DNA from: a virus
IMG/VR virus record: IMGVR_UViG_3300050821_012261
Span: 1-28,204 of that record
Reading direction: 5' to 3' (one strand)
Length of the DNA stretch: 28,204 bases
This document shows, one piece after another, positions 1 to 7,430 of this stretch. The notes beneath the pieces are model-generated. The model made no database searches. It had not been told where the DNA came from and worked only from the letters and a program-made list of their open reading frames with translations. The position numbers were made by a program, and so were the translations under genes. The first letter of the stretch is position 1. Each line of letters starts with the position of its first letter.

Positions 1-179
1 TGGAGCCCGGACGTCGTCCCAGGACTTCCCCGCCCCCGATCGGGGCGCCTCCGGGCGATCCCGGCTCGGGCGGGCCTATTCCGGATATATTCCAGTTCTA
101 TTCGTCTGATATCGGGGAATTTCCATTTAGTGAATATCGCCGATATCCATATGTCAGATGTCGGCGCGGTGGGTTAGCG
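1..179. promoter_or_regulatory. Non-coding end region with AT-rich repeat island upstream of terminase
   Basis: No credible gene lies here. If the molecule is circular, it joins the empty 28093-28204 segment to make a gap of about 290 bases. It holds a perfect 12-base palindrome (ccccgatcgggg, 34-45). An AT-rich island at about 77-150 stands out in this GC-rich sequence. It contains tattcc twice at 11-base spacing (77-82, 88-93), ATATC three times (109-113, 134-138, 143-147), and an inverted repeat gatatcgg/ccgatatc (108-115/140-147). The position just before terminase suits a late promoter or a packaging (cos/pac) recognition site. Which of these it is remains inference. Confidence 0.5.
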
Positions 180-1952
180 GTGCCGCGTCGGGGTTCTCCG
201 TACGGGCCTGAGTACGAGCGGGCCAAGGCGCGGCTGCTGGCGGGGCTGCCGTTGTGCTGGCATGGCTGTGGTCGTCGGGCGACCGAGGCTGACCACGACC
301 CGCCGTTGTCGCGCCACGAGCACGTGGCGGGGTCGGGCTGCTGCCGGCTTCGGCCAGCGTGCGGCCCGTGTCAGCGCCGTCAGGCGATCGGGCTGGCGAA
401 TGAGACGCGGGTGGGTCGGGCGGTGCCGGTGGTGGGAGAGGAGCTGGTCGAGGAGCTCGAGCCGGTCGGGTTCGACGTCGACGACGTGGTGTGGGACGTC
501 GAGTGGCTGGAGGATCTGCGGGAGCTGCCGGTGGAGGCGGTGTGGCCGCGGCTGATGACGTTGCCGCACCCGCGGGCGGTGGGGTCGTTGGGGCGGGAGT
601 TCGAGTGGTGGGTGCGGGCGCGCACCGGGCGGCGGCTGCGCTGGTTGCAGCGGCTGTTCGTGCGCCGGCTGCTCGAGGTTGACGCCGCCGGGGCGCTGGT
701 GTGGGAGACGGCGCTGCTGACGATGGCGCGCCAGCTGGGGAAGTCGTGGCTGCTGCGGGAGGTGATCATGTGGCGGCTGCATCAGGGCGGCCGGTTCGGT
801 GAGCCCCAGGAGATCGCTCACATGGCGATGACGGTGCAGCACGCCCGCCAGGTCCTCGAGCCCGAGCAGCGCTGGGCGAAGACCAGGACGGGCTACGACA
901 TCGCCGAGGCCCACGACGACGAGTCGATCACCTGGCAGGCCGACGAGTCCCGGTGGCTGGTGGTGTCGAAGGGGACGAAGCGCTCGGGTGGGGCGTACGG
1001 CAAGTCGACGGCGCTGGGGGTGGTGGACGAGGCGTGGGCGGTGCGGGCCGCGGCGGTCGACGACGCCCTGGAGCCGACGACGGTGGCGGTGGCCCAGTCG
1101 CAACTGCTGTTGGTGTCGACGGCGCATCGGATGGCGACGTCGCTGATGTTGGACCGGCGGGCCGCTGCGCTCGAGGTGTTGGACGACGGCTCCGAGGGTG
1201 ACCTGATCGTGGAGTGGTCGGCGCCTTACGACTCCGAGCTCGAGGACCGTGAGGCGTGGCGGCTGGCGTCGCCGCACTGGTCGGCGCAACGTGAACGGCT
1301 GATCGCCAAGGCGGTGCGCCGGGCGTTGTCGGGGCAGGCGTCGGACGATCCTGACGAGCCGGACCCGGTGCAGGCGGTGCGGTCGCAGTGGCTGAACATC
1401 TGGCCGCGACGCCTGACGGTGGGTGGCGGCGAGGCGCTGGTCGACGTGGCGACGTGGCGCAGTTTGCGCCGGCCGGTCGACGCCACCCCGGGCCGCCTGT
1501 GGGTGGCGGTCGAGGACAACTACGGCCACGGCGCGGCGGTCGCCGCGGTGGCGTCGCTGGGCGCCGACGTGTTCGAGGTCGACGGCTGGCTGTGTGTCGA
1601 CCGGTTCGGCGCCGTCGCGGAGGCCGAGGCGTTGATCGCCGGGCACCGGTCGCCGGCCACGCTGATCCTCGGGGCGTCGCTGGACAGGGCGCGCCGGTCG
1701 TGTGTGCGGGCGAGCTCGGCCGAGACCCGCTACGGGCTGCCGCTGCTGCGCTCGCTGGTTGCGCAGCGCCGCCTGGTCCACGACGACACCCCCGAGCTCG
1801 ACGAGCAGTTCGCCGCGGTGCGGGTGCGTGAGGTGATCGGCGGGCTGCACCTCGTCGGCGGCAAGCGCTCCGACCTCGTGCGTGCCACGTGCTGGGCGCT
1901 GCGCGAGGCCGTCGTGCGGCGGCCGTCGCCGGAGATCCACACCGGTGTGTGA
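180..1952 (+). CDS. terL: Terminase large subunit with N-terminal HNH-like zinc domain
   Basis: This is the 590-residue DNA-packaging motor, which translocates and cuts phage DNA at the portal. The N-terminal 75 residues look like an HNH/treble-clef zinc module: C26 and C30, a DHDPPL motif (D38-H39), then C61xxC64. The usual final Asn/His of the module is Gln (Q65). The ATPase follows, with a Walker A-like ARQLGKS (183-189), a Walker B VVDEA (281-285) and an STAH coupling motif (313-316). An RNase H-like nuclease domain probably begins near VAVED (442-446). GTG is chosen because no ATG or GTG lies in frame just upstream. No separate small terminase gene was found. Identification as terminase is strong. 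The HNH reading is probable but possibly degenerate. Confidence 0.88.
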   Translation: MPRRGSPYGPEYERAKARLLAGLPLCWHGCGRRATEADHDPPLSRHEHVAGSGCCRLRPACGPCQRRQAIGLANETRVGRAVPVVGEELVEELEPVGFDVDDVVWDVEWLEDLRELPVEAVWPRLMTLPHPRAVGSLGREFEWWVRARTGRRLRWLQRLFVRRLLEVDAAGALVWETALLTMARQLGKSWLLREVIMWRLHQGGRFGEPQEIAHMAMTVQHARQVLEPEQRWAKTRTGYDIAEAHDDESITWQADESRWLVVSKGTKRSGGAYGKSTALGVVDEAWAVRAAAVDDALEPTTVAVAQSQLLLVSTAHRMATSLMLDRRAAALEVLDDGSEGDLIVEWSAPYDSELEDREAWRLASPHWSAQRERLIAKAVRRALSGQASDDPDEPDPVQAVRSQWLNIWPRRLTVGGGEALVDVATWRSLRRPVDATPGRLWVAVEDNYGHGAAVAAVASLGADVFEVDGWLCVDRFGAVAEAEALIAGHRSPATLILGASLDRARRSCVRASSAETRYGLPLLRSLVAQRRLVHDDTPELDEQFAAVRVREVIGGLHLVGGKRSDLVRATCWALREAVVRRPSPEIHTGV

Positions 1953-1987
1953 TGCTGCCCCCGGACTAGATCGGGGGGCAGCACCAC
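1949..1987. terminator. Bidirectional terminator hairpin
   Basis: tgctgcccccg (1953-1963) pairs with cggggggcagca (1972-1983), with a one-base bulge and an 8-base loop. After a mismatch, three more outer pairs extend the stem. It lies exactly between the convergent ends of the terminase gene (stop 1952) and the minus-strand YjzC-like gene (stop 1996). A shared terminator is the simplest reading. There is no long T-run on either side. Confidence 0.65.
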
Positions 1988-1995
1988 GGACGGCG

Positions 1996-2157
1996 CTACT
2001 TCGTCGGTCGGACGATCTTGTAGCCCGTGCCCTTCCCGCCGGCCGGCGGGATCCGGTCACCCTTGCTCAGAGCGACCTCCTTGGCGCCGTTCGCCGGCTT
2101 GTAGATCCCCGACTTCGGGGCCTTCTGGCCGGTGTGTGGTGTGTTGGCTCTCGCCAT
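1996..2157 (-). CDS. YjzC-like small protein
   Basis: This 53-residue protein resembles the YjzC-like family of small bacterial proteins. It carries the characteristic GQKAPKSGIY segment (residues 10-19), then EVALSKGDRIPP, and ends in a GTGYKIVRPTK tail. The family has no established function. The ATG (complement of 2155-2157) has a GAGG Shine-Dalgarno-like sequence upstream, while longer in-frame versions run into the stem-forming intergenic repeat. It is a lone minus-strand gene inside the packaging/head cluster and diverges from the RHH gene at 2357, so it looks like a moron with its own promoter. Family recognition is from memory of the motif, not a search. Confidence 0.75.
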   Translation of the reverse strand: MARANTPHTGQKAPKSGIYKPANGAKEVALSKGDRIPPAGGKGTGYKIVRPTK

Positions 2158-2181
2158 CACTAACCTCGCTTTCTTCGTGCA

Positions 2182-2229
2182 CCGCTGGAACCGGGCTTGG
2201 TTTCGTAGGCCTCGGTCCGGTTCCAGCGG
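2182..2229. repeat. Perfect 13-bp inverted repeat in divergent intergenic region
   Basis: The arms ccgctggaaccgg (2182-2194) and ccggttccagcgg (2217-2229) are exact reverse complements around a 22-base spacer. The repeat lies just upstream of the YjzC-like start. It could be an operator for a dimeric regulator or a 5' leader hairpin of the YjzC-like transcript. Confidence 0.7.
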
Positions 2230-2280
2230 GGCCGCCACCGTGGCGACGCACACATGTTCGCGCGGTGGCGCTGTCACATC

Positions 2281-2322
2281 GTGGATCTACCTCCGTCACA
2301 CCGCCGGTGTGAAGACATCCAC
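2281..2322. promoter_or_regulatory. Nested palindromic operator upstream of the RHH gene
   Basis: A 17-base palindrome, tcacaccg-c-cggtgtga (2296-2312), is flanked by an outer pair, gtggat (2281-2286) and atccac (2317-2322). It ends 34 bases before the RHH start codon. Ribbon-helix-helix proteins commonly repress their own genes from such sites, so autoregulation, and perhaps control of the divergent YjzC-like gene, is a reasonable inference. Confidence 0.6.
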
Positions 2323-2356
2323 CACCATGCCCCCGTGGCGGCGTACTTTCGTCGCC

Positions 2357-2539
2357 ATGGCCGTAGCAGCAAAGCCCACCGATCAGCCGGTCAACGTTCG
2401 TCTTCCTCGTGACCTCCACGAGGCCGTCCTGGCTCGTGCCGCCGCCGAGGACCGCACCATGGCTCAGACGATTCGCGTCGCCCTGCGCTTCTATCTCGAC
2501 AAGACGCTGCCGGAGCCGGCCCAGACGATCGGCGCCTGA
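2357..2539 (+). CDS. Ribbon-helix-helix (CopG/Arc-type) DNA-binding protein
   Basis: This is a 60-residue protein. A β-strand segment (QPVNVRLP, residues 10-17) is followed by two helices (residues about 18-30 and 35-48), the standard RHH fold that dimerises and inserts a β-sheet into the major groove. ATG 2357 is chosen because the fold begins right after it; the longer upstream reading crosses the palindromic operator. It lies between terminase and portal and diverges from the YjzC-like gene. It is a likely autoregulator, or alternatively the antitoxin half of a missing pair or a packaging accessory factor. No Shine-Dalgarno sequence is obvious, so translation may be leaderless. Confidence 0.72.
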   Translation: MAVAAKPTDQPVNVRLPRDLHEAVLARAAAEDRTMAQTIRVALRFYLDKTLPEPAQTIGA

Positions 2540-2599
2540 CACGACCACCGCGAGCACCGTGCGTGCCGAGGGCAGCGGCCCTGCGTACGCTGTTGGTCC

Positions 2600-3886
2600 G
2601 TGGCTGAACGGGTGACCTCGAGCGGCCTCGCTGTCGTCGAGCACCGGTCTCTGCGGCCGCCATCGGGCGCGGTGATCCCCAACGACAACGACCCGGCCGA
2701 CGTACCACCGGCGACGGTCGGGCCGCCCGACGCCCGCCCGGGCGATCCCAACGGAGTCGAGATCATCTCCGACGGGCCAGGCCGGCCGTGGCCGCCGTCG
2801 ATCATCCGGCCGTCGGCGTGGTCGGGGTGGCCGGCGGAGTGGGCGACCCCGAACTGGTGGGGACAGCTCGACGCGCTTACCGACATCGCCTGGTCGTGCA
2901 TCGACCTCAACAGCTCACTGCTAGCGACGATGCCGCCCTACCTGGTCGACTCCTCGCCGAGCACGCAGGCGGGCTGGCTCGACAACCCGGACCCCGACAA
3001 GTACACGTCGTGGGAGGAGTTCGCCAAGCAGTTGTTCTGGGACTACCACCTCGGCGAGGTGTTCGTCGTCGCCACCGCCTACTACTCGAGCGGCTGGCCG
3101 GCCCGCTTCCACGTCGCGCCGCCATGGACCGTCAACGCCGAGCTCGTCGACGGCGCGCGGCGCTACTCGATCGGGTCGCTCGACGTCACCGCCGACACGC
3201 TGCACATCCGGTACAAGTCGACCGTCGACGACGCCCACGGCCACGGCCCGCTCGAGGCCGGCCGGGCCCGGCTGATCGCCGCCGCGATGCTGACCCGCTA
3301 CGCCACCAACATCGCGGCGTCCGGTGGCATCCCCAACAGCGTGCTCAAGCATCCCGATGAGCTCAGCGCCAAGCAGGCCGCCGACCTCCAAGCGCAGTGG
3401 GTCGAAGCCCGGCTCAACTCGATGGGGCTGCCGGCGGTGCTATCGGGCGGCGTCGACTTCGAGACGATCCAACTCGACCCGGAGAAGATGGCGCTCGTCG
3501 ATCTGGCGCAGTGGAACGAGGCGCGCATCGCCATCCTGCTCGGCGTGCCGCCGTTCCTCGAGGGCCTCCCGTCGGGCGGTGACTCGATGACGTACAGCAA
3601 CGTCATCAGCCTGTTCGACTACCACTGGCGCGGCGGTCTGCGCCCCAAGGCCCAGACGGTGATGTCGGCGCTGTCGGGCTGGTTGCTGCCGCGCGGGATA
3701 CGGGTCGAGGTGAACCGTGACGCCTACGTCCAGCCGGGGCCGCTCGAGCGCGCCCAGACCGACCAGATCTTCAATCAGATCCGCGACGACGCCGGCAATC
3801 CAGCCATGACGGTGGCGGAGATCCGGGCCTCCGAGCGGTTCGACAACAGCCACCCGACCGACCTCGCGGCAGGAGTCCTGCGATGA
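2600..3886 (+). CDS. Portal protein (HK97-like family)
   Basis: This 428-residue protein would form the dodecameric ring at the capsid vertex through which terminase pumps DNA. Portal-type features are a helical core beginning near WSCIDLNSSLLATMPPYLV, a GHGPLEAGRARLIAAA segment, and the typical ILLGVPPFLEGLPSGGDSMTYSN stretch in the C-terminal half. The C-terminus overlaps the protease gene by four bases (ATGA). The GTG start has no clear Shine-Dalgarno sequence. A TANNNT-like hexamer (tacgct, 2585-2590) about ten bases upstream could indicate a leaderless promoter, but this is weak. The first 75 residues are Pro/Gly-rich and probably disordered. Confidence 0.9.
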   Translation: MAERVTSSGLAVVEHRSLRPPSGAVIPNDNDPADVPPATVGPPDARPGDPNGVEIISDGPGRPWPPSIIRPSAWSGWPAEWATPNWWGQLDALTDIAWSCIDLNSSLLATMPPYLVDSSPSTQAGWLDNPDPDKYTSWEEFAKQLFWDYHLGEVFVVATAYYSSGWPARFHVAPPWTVNAELVDGARRYSIGSLDVTADTLHIRYKSTVDDAHGHGPLEAGRARLIAAAMLTRYATNIAASGGIPNSVLKHPDELSAKQAADLQAQWVEARLNSMGLPAVLSGGVDFETIQLDPEKMALVDLAQWNEARIAILLGVPPFLEGLPSGGDSMTYSNVISLFDYHWRGGLRPKAQTVMSALSGWLLPRGIRVEVNRDAYVQPGPLERAQTDQIFNQIRDDAGNPAMTVAEIRASERFDNSHPTDLAAGVLR

Positions 3887-4479
3887 GCGACGACACCACC
3901 ACCAGCCCTGACGAGCGACCCAAGAGCCCGGTCGAGTTCCGGATGGCGCCCGACATGTCGGTGCGCTGGCAGGACCGCATCATCGAGCTCGTCGCCATGC
4001 CCTACGACGTCGACGCTGGCGTCATCGTGCACGGCCGCCCGGTGATCGAGTCATGCGCGCCGGGCGCCTTCACCGGCTGCGAGCGGCGCGCCAACCGCGT
4101 CAAGGTGAACCGCGACCACGACCTCACCCGCACGGTCGGGCGCGCCATGTCGCTGCACCCGTCACGCGCCGAAGGACTTGTGGCCGAGCTGCGCATCGCG
4201 CAGACCCCGCTCGGCGACGAGACCCTCGCCCTGGCCGAGGACCAGTCGCTCGAGGCATCCGTCGGCTTCCAGGTCATGCCGGGCGGGGAACGCTGGCTGG
4301 AGATGCGGTCGCGGCGTCGCCTGGAGAAGTGCTTCATCGACCACATCGCGATGGTCCCCGAAGGCGCCTACGAAGGTCGCGTGCTCGACGTGCGCGCCGC
4401 GCTACTACACGGCGCCGGCGACCAGCAGCCGGTCGCTACCCCGAACCTCGACGAAGTGCTCGCCTGGTTCGGGCGTTGA
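3883..4479 (+). CDS. Prohead maturation protease (HK97 family)
   Basis: This 198-residue serine protease (herpesvirus/HK97 assemblin type) would remove the scaffolding portion of the capsid protein during prohead maturation. The probable catalytic His is H79 in a VNRDHD motif and the probable Ser is S126 in EASVGF. The later DHIAMVPEGAYEGRVLDVR stretch is also family-typical. The gene starts by ATGA overlap with the portal gene and is followed, after a 140-base gap, by the capsid gene, the canonical order for this family. Confidence 0.88.
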   Translation: MSDDTTTSPDERPKSPVEFRMAPDMSVRWQDRIIELVAMPYDVDAGVIVHGRPVIESCAPGAFTGCERRANRVKVNRDHDLTRTVGRAMSLHPSRAEGLVAELRIAQTPLGDETLALAEDQSLEASVGFQVMPGGERWLEMRSRRRLEKCFIDHIAMVPEGAYEGRVLDVRAALLHGAGDQQPVATPNLDEVLAWFGR

Positions 4480-4619
4480 CAGGCGCTCGGCGCGCGTGCG
4501 CATGATGCGCCTCGAGTAGCGCATCGCACTACCAGCCGTTGTTGACCGTTGGACGGGCCGGCTGTTGCGGGTGTCGAAGCCCTACGTGATCCCACCGTGT
4601 GTCACGAAGGAGCATCAGC
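4480..4619. promoter_or_regulatory. Capsid gene leader with hairpin-forming repeats
   Basis: This is the longest non-coding gap within the head genes. It carries a perfect palindrome gcgcat-g-atgcgc (4498-4510) and an alternative pairing of atgcgc (4505-4510) with gcgcat (4519-4524), so two hairpins are mutually exclusive. A strong Shine-Dalgarno AAGGAG (4607-4612) precedes the capsid ATG at 4620. It plausibly raises capsid expression through an extra promoter or RNA processing. No promoter could be assigned. Confidence 0.4.
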
Positions 4620-5855
4620 ATGCCCGCCCAGACCGACGCGATGATCGCCCGCCTGGAGGCGGACCTGGAGGAGCGCAACGCCTTCATCGAGGGGCTGATC
4701 GCCGGCGCCCAGGAAGCCAACAACAACACCGGCCGCGACCTGAACAGCCAGGAGATGGAGCTCATCGGGTCCGCCCGTGCCCGCATCGCTGCGGTCAACG
4801 AGCAGCTCACCCCGCTGCGTGAGACGTCGCGGATCGCCATCGAGTCCCGTAACCGGGCCCGAGAGATCAACGCCGAGATGCAGGCCGGCCGGCAGCGCGC
4901 CGGGGTCGGCCCCGTCGAGTACCGCTCGGCCGGCGCGTACATCGCCGACTTCGTCCGCGCCTACACCGGCAACCACGAGATCGCCGAGCGCCTCGAGGTG
5001 TACAACCGGGCCGCCGCTCATCAGACCACGGGCGACAACCCGGGCCTGCTGCCCGAGCAGCTGCTCTCACCGATCCTCGGCCAGCTCGACTATGCCCGGC
5101 CGCTGGTCAGCGCGCTTGGACCACGCCAGCTGCCGTCTGGGTCGTGGTCGCGGCCGCGCATCACCCAGCACACCCAGGTCGGCAAGCAGTCGGCAGAGAA
5201 GACTGAGCTGCCGTCGCGCAAGATGATCATCGGCAAGATCCCGATCGAGGCCGACACCTTCGGCGGCTACGTCAATGTCTCCCGCCAGAACGTCGACTGG
5301 TCCCAGCCCCAGGTCGTCGACATCGTGATCGGCGATCTCACCTCGGAGTACGCGTTCGAGACCGAGGAGGAAGCCGGCACCGTCATCACGGCGGCGGCGC
5401 AGGCCGGCCCCACCATCCCGGCCAATGCCACGGCGCAGGACGTCGCGAACGCGCTGTGGGCCGCGGCCGGGCTCGTGTTCGCCAACATGTGGGCGGCGCG
5501 GATGCCAGTTGGGCGGCTCATCCTGGCGCTCGCCCCCGACATGCTCGGCGTGGTCGGCCCGCTGTTCGCGCCGGTGAACCCGCAGAACGCCCAGTCGTCC
5601 GGCTTCAACGCCGGCGCCTTCGGTGAGGGCCCTCAGCCCGCCATCTCCGGCATCACCCCGGTCGTGTCCGGCGCCCTCGCCGCCGGCACCGCCGAGGTCA
5701 TCTCGTCGAGCGCCGTCGAGGCGTACGAGGACCGCATCGGCGCGCTGCAGGTGATCGAGCCGTCCGTGCTCGGCACCCAGGTTGCCTACGCCGGTTACTT
5801 CGCGATCCCGGTCCTCGAGCCGACCGGCATCGTCAAGATCACCAAGGCCCCGTGA
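4620..5855 (+). CDS. Major capsid protein (HK97 fold)
   Basis: This is the 411-residue main shell protein. The first 100 or so residues are highly charged and helical, like the HK97 delta (scaffolding) domain that the upstream protease removes. The remainder, from about ALGPRQLPSGSW onward, has the layout of the HK97-type core, with a β-rich stretch near KIPIEADTFGGYVNVSRQNVDWS and a C-terminal β-segment ending in a bulk-nucleating VAYAGYFAIPV. ATG 4620 is favoured over the GTG seven codons earlier because AAGGAG at 4607-4612 is ideally spaced for it and would lie inside the longer form. Confidence 0.9.
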   Translation: MPAQTDAMIARLEADLEERNAFIEGLIAGAQEANNNTGRDLNSQEMELIGSARARIAAVNEQLTPLRETSRIAIESRNRAREINAEMQAGRQRAGVGPVEYRSAGAYIADFVRAYTGNHEIAERLEVYNRAAAHQTTGDNPGLLPEQLLSPILGQLDYARPLVSALGPRQLPSGSWSRPRITQHTQVGKQSAEKTELPSRKMIIGKIPIEADTFGGYVNVSRQNVDWSQPQVVDIVIGDLTSEYAFETEEEAGTVITAAAQAGPTIPANATAQDVANALWAAAGLVFANMWAARMPVGRLILALAPDMLGVVGPLFAPVNPQNAQSSGFNAGAFGEGPQPAISGITPVVSGALAAGTAEVISSSAVEAYEDRIGALQVIEPSVLGTQVAYAGYFAIPVLEPTGIVKITKAP

Positions 5856-5859
5856 CCAG

Positions 5860-6384
5860 GTGACCAACGAAGGCAACGCCAACGGCGAGCGAATCGACGA
5901 ACCGCTCGTCAACTCGGCGGTCGTCGGCGTCCCGTACGCCTCCCCGGAGGCCGCCGATGCGATGGGCGGGCTCACGGTCGACGAGTTCACCGCGACGGCG
6001 ACCATCGCGGGCGGCGATCCGGACGAGCGACGCACGCTCAACTGGGGCGACGGCTCGCCGGAGGAGGAGTACGTGCTGTCTGACAGCGGCGGGCAGGTCG
6101 CCTCGCATACCTACGCCGCAGCCGGGACCTACACCGTCACCGCAGCGGACTCCGCCGGCAACATGCTCACGTCGGACACGGTCGAGATCGTGGACCCCGC
6201 GCCGCCGAGCGGAGACGACGGGCCGGCTCCGGAGGAGGACAAGGGCACCTACGAGCCGGGCGAGCACACCGTCGCTGACGTTGAGGCGTACGTTGCCGAA
6301 CACCCCGACGAGCGCGCCGCCATCACCGTCGCGGAGCGCGCCGGCAAGAACCGCTCCACGCTGCTCGAGGCGCTGGGCGGATGA
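5860..6384 (+). CDS. Capsid decoration/head protein with PKD domain
   Basis: This is a 174-residue protein starting at GTG five bases after the capsid stop. Its central region has PKD/Ig-like hallmarks: LNWGDGS followed about 20 residues later by HTYAAAGTYTVT. Such domains decorate phage heads or tails and bind surface sugars or proteins. The C-terminal 40 residues (EHTVADVEAYVAEHPDERAAI and the following helix to the end) form a helical module that I associate with head proteins of actinophages. Position directly after the capsid gene supports a decoration role. The alternative is a head fibre or neck protein. The PKD call is fairly firm; the decoration role is inferred. Confidence 0.68.
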   Translation: MTNEGNANGERIDEPLVNSAVVGVPYASPEAADAMGGLTVDEFTATATIAGGDPDERRTLNWGDGSPEEEYVLSDSGGQVASHTYAAAGTYTVTAADSAGNMLTSDTVEIVDPAPPSGDDGPAPEEDKGTYEPGEHTVADVEAYVAEHPDERAAITVAERAGKNRSTLLEALGG

Positions 6385-6623
6385 CGCTCTGGGACGCCCC
6401 GAACCAGGAGGTAGTGCGTCCGTCGCGCCGGCCGCCGCCTGAGGGCGTCGGCACCGGCGTCGGCCGACCGCCCGACCCCGACCCCGACCCGGAACCCGAC
6501 CCCGACCCCGATCCCGACCCCGACCTCGACCCCGACCCGGAACCCGAGTCCGACGATGACCCCGACCCGGAACCCGAGTCCGACGATGACCCCGACCCGG
6601 AACCCGAGTCCGACGATGACTGA
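6381..6623 (+). CDS. Acidic Asp-Pro repeat protein
   Basis: This 80-residue protein starts by ATGA overlap. The first 28 residues are ordinary. The rest is DP/EP dipeptides ending in three copies of a ten-residue unit, DPDPEPESDD. I do not recognise a family. It is extremely acidic and presumably extended, and could act as a spacer or charged surface tail on a head protein. Its 3' end overlaps the connector gene, whose ATG lies inside the last repeat copy. It could also be read as the former C-terminal tail of the preceding decoration protein, now on a separate start. Confidence 0.6.
   Translation: MTLWDAPNQEVVRPSRRPPPEGVGTGVGRPPDPDPDPEPDPDPDPDPDLDPDPEPESDDDPDPEPESDDDPDPEPESDDD
6531..6620 (+). 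repeat. Three exact tandem copies of a 30-bp unit
   Basis: Copies lie at 6531-6560, 6561-6590 and 6591-6620 and look identical by eye. Each unit begins cccgacccgg and ends cgacgatgac. The unit is a multiple of three, so copy-number change would keep frame in both overlapping genes. Each copy carries an ATG in the frame of the downstream connector gene. Confidence 0.9.
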
Positions 6624-6978
6624 CATCGCGCCTCCGGCGGCCGCGACCTGGGATGTCGAGGACATCGTCACGCAAGCGCTCGCCGTGCTGCGCCTCGGCC
6701 CCGGTGACGTCGACGAGGGGCGAGTCGAGACCATGGCCGTCGTGGCGTGCGGTCAGGTCGACAGCCTCGTCGACAGCCCCGAGTCGATCGATCCCACCCC
6801 GGCGATGATCGACAGCGCGGTGCAGACGACCATCGCGCTCTACCGCCGCAAGGACGCCCCGTTCGGCACGGCGGATGCCTGGTCGAGCGACGCGGTCGCC
6901 GTCGGAATCCCGACCGGCCCACTCGCCGGCGGCCGCGCCGAAGTGCTTCCGGACAAGAGGCGCTGGGGGGTCGGATGA
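6616..6978 (+). CDS. Head-tail connector (gp6-like adaptor)
   Basis: This 120-residue protein is predicted mainly helical and matches the size and position of the HK97 gp6-type adaptor that docks under the portal. Helical segments include VEDIVTQALAVLRL and PAMIDSAVQTTIALYRRKDAPFG, the latter typical of actinophage head-to-tail connectors. ATG 6616 overlaps the stop of the repeat gene. Two further in-frame ATGs at 6556 and 6586 within the repeats could give longer forms with MTPTRNPSPT repeats at the N-terminus. It overlaps the next gene by ATGA. Confidence 0.7.
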   Translation: MTDIAPPAAATWDVEDIVTQALAVLRLGPGDVDEGRVETMAVVACGQVDSLVDSPESIDPTPAMIDSAVQTTIALYRRKDAPFGTADAWSSDAVAVGIPTGPLAGGRAEVLPDKRRWGVG

Positions 6979-7430
6979 GCCGTCTGTCCGACGCCCGCGC
7001 CACGCTGCACGCCGCGCTCAAGCCCGTCGTCGAGGACCCGATCAACGGACTCGCCCTGTCCGTCGAGCGCGTCCACCAGTGGCCCGCCCCGCAGCCGAAC
7101 GCCCCCTGCGTGTGGATCGAGCAGCCCTCCGGCGTACTCACCGAGGCCGGCCGCCAGAGCAGCGTCCTCATCAACACCGTCACCTTCCCCGTCGCCGTCG
7201 TGTTCGACGGCTCCGACCGCGCCCAGGTCGCCGGCCTCGACGAGCTCGTCGCCCGCGTCTGGGACCAGGCCTGGGCCGCCGGCGGCCGCCCGGTCCGGTT
7301 CCGGCCCGGCCCCGTCAACGTCGGCGGCCCCAGCCTGCGCGCCACCTACGTCGACGTCGAGATGACCGTCCGCTCCATCACGTTCTGCGACCCCGTCCCA
7401 GCCCGAACCTTGGAGGTCCCCGTTGGCTGA
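6975..7430 (+). CDS. Tail terminator/completion protein
   Basis: This is a 151-residue protein in the slot just before the major tail protein, where the tail terminator (gpU-like) normally lies. It begins with a helix (SDARATLHAALKPVVEDP), then alternates β-strands and one long helix (AQVAGLDELVARVWDQAWAAGG), and ends with a strand-rich segment (ATYVDVEMTVRSITFCDPV). That matches the small α/β fold of terminators. It would cap the tail tube after polymerisation stops. Start by ATGA overlap; the end overlaps the tail gene by eight bases. A head-closure (stopper) protein is the alternative. Confidence 0.6.
   Translation: MSRLSDARATLHAALKPVVEDPINGLALSVERVHQWPAPQPNAPCVWIEQPSGVLTEAGRQSSVLINTVTFPVAVVFDGSDRAQVAGLDELVARVWDQAWAAGGRPVRFRPGPVNVGGPSLRATYVDVEMTVRSITFCDPVPARTLEVPVG

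Noticed and set aside
174-2060. A 628-codon open frame on the minus strand opposite the terminase
   Set aside because: It is a GC-bias shadow: the Arg/Pro/His-rich composition has no domain, and the + strand holds a clear terminase.
6470-6620. CRISPR-like repeat array
   Set aside because: The repeats are adjacent without spacers and encode an in-frame peptide repeat. No cas gene is present.
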